This document shows positions 56,595 through 64,000 of a stretch of DNA of 64,000 nucleotides, in pieces. The notes beneath the pieces are model-generated. The model ran no database searches, had not been told where the DNA came from, and saw only the letters and a list, made by a program, of their open reading frames with translations. The position numbers and the translations under genes were made by a program. The DNA is from Zantedeschia hybrid cultivar (Eukaryota; Streptophyta; Magnoliopsida; Alismatales; Araceae): positions 58,941,501-59,005,500 of the forward strand of contig JARZZO010000016.1 in NCBI GenBank assembly GCA_030544215.1, in the 5' to 3' direction. Each line of letters starts with the position of its first letter. Positions within the stretch are counted from its first letter, which is position 1.

Positions 56595-57473
56595 TCTTCT
56601 CCTCGACTAGTTGGCGCAGAATGCCACTGTGCAGGAGACCTAGCTCGTCTCTTGGGACCTCCACGGCCACAAACGTTGCCCTCAGCTCATCCTCTGGTGG
56701 CAACAGAAGCCCACCGCCCCACCCACAGCAAAAGTTCTCTCTTCTTCTTTCCTTTTTGTCTAGAAATGGGGGCAAGGCAAGGCGAGGCAAGGCAAGGCAA
56801 GTCTGGTATCTTCCCAAGGTTGGTGCAGACATGGAGTTGGGAAAACAACTCCCAGCCAAGCACAGCCACAAGCAGGCTTGTGGCCCCCGGTTTTCAGATC
56901 TATGGCACTTTTCCCCTATTCTTTATTCTTGTGGCCCTGCTGCCTCCCTTCCGACCTGCTCCCGTGGCCACAAACCGGCACTGTGAGGCTTGAAAAGGAC
57001 TTGTTAGAGAAGTTGAGAGCTCTCTAGATGGAACCCCTTGAGGGATCACACAGGTAAAGACCCCATGATGTTTGAAAATTATACACCTCTCTCTTTTATA
57101 GATAAAGTTTTAATGCCATTAAGACTTGCAGTTAAAGACTAACGAATCAGATGGATGTCATAGATCTCCTACTTTTAAGAAAATATTGTGTTGTCCGGAT
57201 ATCTATCCCTGTTGGGAACTTGGGAGGACTTGGTACGTGTGTTGCCAATAAATCATCTCTGACAGCTAAAAAAAAAGGAGATAAAATGCAAGCATGCCTG
57301 TCATCAAGTAAATGGATGCAACCGGAAAACCCCCCATTCCTTAGGGCTACTTTGTGCATGCAAACTTTGTACATCATTCTTGACATATATAAGGTCTTAT
57401 GAGAGGATAAATGGTGAAATTTTATACATATTTCTGTGTTTATTATGCTAGCTATGACCTCATCCTGGTGGTG
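56595..57473. other. Unassigned stretch
   Basis: A GC-richer block (56600-57000) with GGCAAGGCAAGGCGAGGCAA minisatellite sequence. ORFs of 95-151 residues overlap on both strands without a recognisable domain, so none is called. The remainder is AT-rich with nothing recognised. Confidence 0.4.
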
Positions 57474-57481
57474 GTCGTCAT

Positions 57482-57926
57482 TAGGGCTGGCAATGAGCCG
57501 AGCCGAGCCGAACTTTAGATGGCACGGACTCGCTTGGGTCAAAGAAGTTTGGCTTGAGCTTGAGTTTGAGTTCTAAATCTGGACTCTAGTTTGACTCGTC
57601 CTATTTTTGCCAGGTTCGAACTTGGCTCGCCTCGAGTTCGAATCACACAAGTTTAGACATATTTTATTTATTTTTAGTCATTTGATGCACAGTTGAAATG
57701 TGGATCTTTTAGTAAATATACTAACTTGACCTAATTTAAATAAATTAAAAAAATATACTAAATATATCGAGTCAACTCACGAGCTCACGAGCTGAGCCAC
57801 AATAAATTTGAGCTCAGCTCATTAAACTATTCAAGTTTTAATTTAAACTTGAGTTTGACTCGTTTGAGATTTTGAGTCGAGCTGAACTGAGTCGAACCCG
57901 AGCGACCCGACTCATTGCCAGCCTTA
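57482..57926. mobile_element. hAT-type MITE, 445 bp
   Basis: The left end TAGGGCTGGCAATGAGCCG and right end CGACTCATTGCCAGCCTTA are inverse repeats with two mismatches. The flanks GTCGTCAT (57474-57481) and GTCGTCAC (57927-57934) are an 8-bp duplication with one mismatch. The interior has GAGCTC and TTTGAGTTC subterminal motifs and no ORF. Confidence 0.8.
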
Positions 57927-57934
57927 GTCGTCAC

Positions 57935-60900
57935 CCTAGTCATCATTTGGATCCTTTCATGTCCTCTTCCTCACAGCTAAGATATTATAGTATGCAATTT
58001 TTAGGCATTTAGTCCTCGGTTGTGACCTGTCGGGAACACTTGCCACGTACGCCCTGGCTTCTCATTCAAGCGTTGCTCGGGGCTCAGGTAATACAGATTT
58101 GGCCAAATATATTGCCATCCACAAGTCCACTGCGAGGGCCCCCCGTGGGGTTGTTGGGTTGTGGTCTACGTGTGATCGTGTCATTGCAGCAGTGTGTGGT
58201 TCTTGTAGATATTATTTTTCTCAACTATTCAGGATAGAAAAGTAAATATTTTAAGACCAGCTAATCGGATTAAAAAAATAGGAATGAGATATTCTGGATT
58301 GGATGCATTGCATTTGACTTGTATACGAGTGCCATGACCCTTCGTAAACAAGGTGCCAAGCAAATCAGAACTTGGGAAGTAATGATAATGTGATATTTGT
58401 CTTGTGGATCTTTGTATGGGATGCAAGTTATGGATAGGGTTTTGGTGTCTGAATCCGACAAGGTGAACAACCTTCCTAACATTCGACATTGATAAGGTGT
58501 GTGCTTATTCCAAATGATAACATGGTTATTCGATGACAGTATGATACTATTCACATTGGATAAAGTATTGGATAATGTGATTATATTTACCTTATTATTT
58601 GATCTCTTAATATTAAGTACAAAATGTTATGATATGATTGAATTATCCATCATACGCTATTCAAATGTCATGCTCATCTTGAGTATTGTACGTATATGTA
58701 TATATATTGCTCATCCATCACAGTTATTGGTTTAAGTATACCATATATCATTGCATCTTATAGTGTCGTAAAATATTATAAAATATTAATTTTGAAAACA
58801 TTAGCTTTTAAAATGGGCAAATGCTAAATCCTTAAGTTCTTAATTTTGAAATACTTGGTTTGGCAGTTTGGTAGTTCTAAATTATTACTCCTTGTGTGGG
58901 TATTGGATTATTGATTTAAATAAGGCAGAGTAATCATACTAGTGCAAGGAATCTCTGTAGGGAAAAAAGTACTTGTCAATACCCAAATTTAAACTCTCTA
59001 CCGAGTACTCGTAAATATTAACTAACAAAGTTACTTGAATAAAAAAGTCAAGGTTATAAATATTTTCATGTATATATATACTTTTAAAATCATGTCTAGC
59101 CACAGATATGGTGGAGGTGGGTTCTCCATGATAGATGAGGTGGTTGTGGCCTCACATTTGCCCAGTGGGGTGGTCCTCTGACATAACCTGGCCACCAATG
59201 GTAACTTGTCACTGAAATTGGTTCTGCCTAGCCAATGGAAGAGTAGAACTAAGGGAATATACAAAATCATGTAGGATCTTTGTGTCTGTAGAGACCTTTC
59301 TAGCAATTAGTGGGATCTATAGGTAAAATATTATTGGAAAGAATGTTGCTCCTTGGGATGGGACCTCCAAATTCAAACGATCATCTGAAGGAGAGACAGA
59401 GCTACTATAGGGGTGTGGAAAATATCTTACAAAAGATAAAATATTAATTAAAATGCAAATTGTATACTCTTGTTAGTGAGGACTTTATAAATACTTCTGA
59501 TAAAAAAGAGTATGTGTCATGAAAAGCTCTAGAAAAGGTATTTTAAATTCATTAAATGCATGGTCGGTGAGTCGTTTATTAATTATCTTTGACTTCCTTT
59601 TTAGCATAAAAAAATTTAAGTGGGAGTAGATAAAAAATTAATTCTTAAAAAATAAGAAAGTTCCTCCTTTTTAGGTCCCGCTTTACTTCTGCCATACTAG
59701 ACGAACCAATAAGATCGTGAAATACAAAATAATATAGGAAAAATAGAGCAGATAATCTCAATCCCAAAGTTCCCTCTTAGAACATAGTTTCCCCTCATTT
59801 CTAGCTTTCTAGTTAGCTAGAAGCTAGGAAAACCAATAATTATCTTTTAAATTTTAATTTTTGTATTTAAAGAAAAAGACTCAACAGGTTATGATAGTCC
59901 AAAAGTGATTCTTATAAAAGAAGATGCTAAACAAGACCATAAGATGTTATCATTTTTGAAGAGTAATTGAACATTGCTTATTTTTTCACTCACTCTCTCT
60001 TGAGCTCTCCTATATGTGGCCTTTCAATTCTTGGCTTTTATATAGGCGTCTCTTCCACCTTCCAGAATGCACATGATACAAAGAAATCATAAAAAGAATT
60101 GGTTGTATAGGACAAAGTTCGTGTCTTATTCTCCTCACATGAACAGCAATTTTGCATTTTGACTGACTAGGTAAATTTCAAGATAGGATACATAATGATT
60201 TGTGGCCAAGGACATGCTTGTGGGGTTTATATTCTTGTGTTTTTTTAAAATGTCTGTATTTTGTTAATACATGATTTCTTGTTGAAATATTGCTTCCAAA
60301 CAAAATGAAAATTTGCCTTTTTTTGAAAAAAAAAAGATGTCTTTACACGGAGGGATGGACTCACCTTATAAGGACATGGGCACCTCCCTATAATTGCTAT
60401 AAGACCAACCTAGATTATAATACAAAGAAATGAAAAATAATGATAAATACAAAAAGTGAAAAAACTTAAAACATAATTAACAAAAAATATACATTGTAAA
60501 TTTTGGAAGAAAATGTTTGATAAACGAAAATACATATCATAATCATATTGGGGTGGGGGGGGGGGAGGACTGGGCAAAGAAAGATAAAGTGTGGTAGAGA
60601 ATAGGTTAAAAAAATTCCTTTTAGGTTTTAAAAAAATATCTGAGCATGGTATTGTCTGAGAAATGAAATCCCAAAAAAGAAAATATTCCGCACATCGAAA
60701 AAGTATTCTTTAAAATATTAAAGTTGGTTGTAAAATTAGGATCTTTTGAAAATGTAAGCATTCCACTCAGTTAAAGGTACTTTCTGGCTTCCATTTTAAC
60801 ATGACAAAGATTGAAGCGGAATAATTATAATTGATGCTCGTTTAGAGGCTTTCATCTAACACTCTTTGTTGGAAGCCAAAAACAATTAAAAATCTACATA

Positions 60901-61865
60901 AATTGAGGTCTTAGGTTCAATGCCACCAAGAGAAAAGCTACTATTGGATAGGGGTTCTGAAAAGTGGAAGGAAAAAGTTTATTTTTTAGAGAAAAAATTT
61001 ATTTTTTTAGGATTAAATATTTAGAAAGACAAGAGTTATGAAAAACCTTCTGTTCCTTATGTTGAAAAATTACTCCAAAAGTTTTTCTATCTCAAAACTT
61101 AGCGAGGAGATTGGATCGTGTGATGCTTAGGCCGCTGTTGTTTGTGCTGTTGATATAGACTTTAAGGTCTTTGATTATGGGACAAAAACATAAAAAAAGA
61201 AAATAATATCTATAAATAAATAATTCAGGTCAAGATTTTAGATCTTTTTTTTAAAAGATTAAACTTTAAAAAATAAAACAACTTTGATATCACTTTTATA
61301 TCTAATATCCATCATTTTCTCAAATTTAGAAAGAATTTTATAAGAAAATTATTAAAGAAAGAACAATGGTGGTCAATGCGCGATCGTCGCACCTCCCTAC
61401 AAGGAGTGCGGTAAGTTTTAAACTTGCGCCCCACGATTCGATCTACCAATCAGATGGCAAGTGGGCTGTACTGTCGGCACAAGTGATATAACAAGTGTTT
61501 TTTTTTATTTTTAAGAAATTACTTTAACACACACAATAGGAAATCTACTCTTTTAACAAAGAGCCAACTTTGTTTTATTTTTTTTGAGCAGCGAAATAAT
61601 GGGAAGTGAGCATCTTTTCTTCTTTCACATCTCATGCTCTCTTTTGTTTCTTCTATCCAAATATCTAGCCATCTCTAAAGTTCCAAGACCGCCGCCTCTA
61701 ATGATGGCCCACTGCCTTGGGGTGGTGAAGGTCAGTCAATCAGGACCATCGATCGAGCTCATCACGTAGCCAGAAGGTCCAGCAGAGGCAGACAAAAACC
61801 TTCCGTAGTAGAACCGTAGAACCCAGTTTTTAAATTTTTTTTATAGGCTGTTATAAGTCACTGCT
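57935..61865. other. AT-rich intergenic stretch
   Basis: About 3.9 kb with no gene or clear element. Short ORFs (up to 94 residues) have no family resemblance. Around 61380-61490 a stretch read on the minus strand has GGTAGATCGAATC, loosely like a Pol III B box, but too weak to call a SINE or tRNA. Confidence 0.5.
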
Positions 61866-61869
61866 TTTG

Positions 61870-62130
61870 TACATACATCTTGACTCTCACAGTTTTTATC
61901 AATATCTATAAAATTTTCAAAAAGATTGCAATGATAATTTTTTTTATTAATATATTGTGAAGATTTAATAAATTCTGATGAAATCAAATTATATAATGTA
62001 AAATTATGATGAATTTGAAAATATATATGTAAAAATATCCGAACTTTTTTTTGGGATACCCTGTCAGAGTTCGGAGCATTATGATGGGAGGATTATAGTC
62101 ACAACATTTTCAGAAGATGATAGTAAGGCT
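61870..62130. mobile_element. Long-inverted-repeat MITE, copy 3 (diverged)
   Basis: The left arm has CATACATCTTGACTCTCACA, TTATCAATATC and AAAAAGATTGCAATGA. The right arm has ATGATGGGAGGATTATAGTC and ACAACATTTTCAGAAGATGA, mirroring the other copies of the family. Confidence 0.4.
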
Positions 62131-63107
62131 GCAACTTTAGGCGAGTGAACTCAAATCACAGTGGACCAATCCGATAGTTTGATGGAGTTGAACTCAACTA
62201 AGTTTGTGTCGAGTTAGATTAAGGTTGGGAGCATTTTAAACTTGATCTTAGATGAGTTAAGTTAAAAGTTGAACAATCTGGCCTAACCTTGAACTTAATA
62301 CTAGGCCTTCCCCTTGATATTTCTGGGACGCCAGGAACCGTACGATTTCGATCAGACGGAGAGCTCGACAGCCGTTACATGTCAGTAGAGCTCGCAATTT
62401 TTGGAGGAATAAGATCGTCTGTGTGGACCGTCAAAACGAGTTGTTCGTGAGAACATATGAACCATTTATTTTTAAAATGACATATATAATACATATACGA
62501 TCCGTTTTAACGTGTCCGAAGACATTAGACGGCGAGAAAGTGGGCTGCCCAGACGGTCCCACCTGTCCGAAACGAGTGGGTGCACTTTTTCCCCATTTTT
62601 TAAGACGCCATAATTTCCCGCGAAACCCACCGGCGTGTTCTAGATTCTAGTGGTGGAGAGTGATGTATATCCCCGACCAGCCCTGCGGGCTCGGGTCCGT
62701 TAAACAGCTGCGGGGGGGACGCGTGGCGGGCTCCGCCCATCGGGCGGGTCGGCTGACGTGGACAAAAGCGCAGGCGGGGCGGTGGAGAGGCAAGAGCGAC
62801 GGAGGGGGGGAGACGGGAGGGAGAATTGCTTTCTCTCGCTTTTCATCCGCAGTCCCTGGTCAGGAATTTGTCCCTTTTTTTTTCTTTCTATTTTTTTCTA
62901 GCCAAGTTACATATTTTATTTTTTTATGTTTCTCTCTTTTCAGGACTGAACTTTTTGCTGGGTCCCTGCAGCCACCTGCATACGTGGCATTTTGGCTAGT
63001 AGCTCGTGTTTAAGTATGGCCACCCCCGGTGAGTTGGTGGAGCACTTGGTGAGTTGTTTACTTGTCTATGGGGCACCAGGGACATTAGTAAAGGATGAAC
63101 TTAATCA
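62131..63107. other. Stretch with a GC-rich, promoter-like island
   Basis: From about 62490 to 62850 the sequence is strongly GC- and CpG-rich, in sharp contrast to its flanks. It contains TGACGTGG (62754-62761, an ACGT-core/G-box-like site) and many GGCGGG motifs. A pyrimidine-rich stretch follows. A 117-residue ORF (62660-63013) has no recognisable domain. It could be the promoter and 5' end of a gene extending beyond the window, or captured sequence. Confidence 0.35.
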
Positions 63108-63115
63108 CTCAGAAT

Positions 63116-63722
63116 TGGGGATGTAAATGATTTTTAAAAATCTATTTATCTATCTATTTTTGAAGTTTAAAAGTCATAAAAAGATACAAATTAAAAGATA
63201 AAAATAAAGATATTCTCTATATCAGAATGATTTAAGATAAAGATAAACATACATCTTTTTCCGAATCCAATTATTCGATTATTCGTCCGTTTTCTTTTAT
63301 TCATCTTATCTATTGATCATATCTTATTTAAGACTAGTCATGTACTTATATAATTATATATCTTATTGTCCACACTATTCTTTTAACTCTTTTTCTCCCT
63401 CCTTCACTAGTTTGTTAGATTTATTATGATAGATGTCACGTAATTTATAATTAAATTTATAAGAATTAATTAGAAAGAATTGATACATATGTATATTTTG
63501 AAAATAGAATTCCTTTGTTTCCTATAAAAGCGATAAAAAATTAAGCTTATTTCACACATAGTGTTGTCCAATGACTTAACCTTTATGTATTTATTTTTGA
63601 TAATTTTAAAAAATAAAGATACAAAAAGATAAAGATAATAATAAGGATACATATGTTGTTTAAAGAATAAGGATAAGAAAATAGTCACTATTCGATCTGA
63701 TATTTATCCTTTTACATTCCTA
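63116..63722. mobile_element. hAT-type MITE, 607 bp
   Basis: The left end TGGGGATGTAAATGA and right end CTTTTACATTCCTA are imperfect inverse repeats. The flanks CTCAGAAT (63108-63115) and CTTAGAAT (63723-63730) agree at 7 of 8. The interior is AT-rich with GATAAAGATAA and TTATCTATTGATC motifs and no ORF. Confidence 0.65.
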
Positions 63723-63730
63723 CTTAGAAT

Positions 63731-64000
63731 GTTACTTTTGACATCTTATGCAACCTTAGGTAAGCACGGTTAATTTTTTTATATCTTGTTTTGTAAGAGT
63801 CTTAGTTTAAAATAACATTAGTTTTTATACTAATATTGTAACCTAAAAGTGTTAGCATCATAATTAATCTAGTTGATCGGAGGTCAAGAATAGAAGTTTT
63901 TAATATGTGTTCATATTTTTATCAAACATAAATATAAATATTCCTAATATTACTGTTCACTAGCAGTCAAATTCTAGTGTGCCATAGTTAACAACGACCT
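63731..64000. other. AT-rich end of window
   Basis: Nothing recognised. Confidence 0.5.

Noticed and set aside
61380..61490. Possible tRNA-derived SINE or tRNA gene
   Set aside because: Only one weak B-box-like match, with no A box at the right spacing and no cloverleaf found by eye.

Overview
The window is nuclear DNA from a flowering plant with a repeat-rich genome. The evidence is a split host gene with plant-type exons, large introns full of transposon debris, Ty3/Gypsy (Tat-type) LTR retrotransposons, hAT DNA transposons, MITEs, a LINE fragment and many plant microsatellites. I cannot name the species. There are no bacterial or organellar genes.

1-14,000: the 3' part of one host gene on the + strand. 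It is a cation-diffusion-facilitator metal transporter matching the MTP5/MTPC2 group (Golgi zinc transport). Nine coding exons are visible (804 to 13699). One intron is 9.2 kb and packed with MITE-like debris plus a promoter-like block on the opposite strand. Upstream exons lie outside the window.

14,000-17,954: AT-rich intergenic DNA with a decayed LINE reverse-transcriptase fragment and MITE-like inverted repeats.

17,955-42,565: a nest of two LTR retrotransposons. The outer element A (17960-42560, target duplication ATATC, about 10.1 kb without its insertion) has 1.79-kb LTRs and one intact 993-residue Gag-protease-G-patch ORF, but no reverse transcriptase, RNase H or integrase, so it is non-autonomous. 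Element B (26640-41107, 14.5 kb, target duplication CCAGC) sits inside the 3' LTR of A. B has a full Gag-Pro-Pol gene set with two RNase H domains, LTRs that look identical, three in-frame TAG codons and a Pro/Pol frame change at an A12 run. A and B are diverged relatives that share LTR termini, the primer-binding-site sequence, a 3' non-coding stem and the PPT-proximal block. This is what would be expected if a B-like element mobilises A in trans. Both carry arrays of short dyad-symmetric (hairpin-forming) units, with a different unit in each element.

43,117-51,634: a second nest. A 7.15-kb hAT transposon (44016-51164, perfect 8-bp target duplication) with a broken BED-finger transposase is inserted into a 1.35-kb non-autonomous hAT-like element (43125-51626) that carries coding-like sequence.

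51,635-64,000: gene-poor AT-rich DNA with microsatellites, LTR remnants, three hAT-type MITEs with 8-bp duplications, two copies of a long-inverted-repeat MITE family (a third is near 15.9 kb), and an unexplained GC-rich block near 62.5-62.9 kb that looks like a promoter or CpG island.
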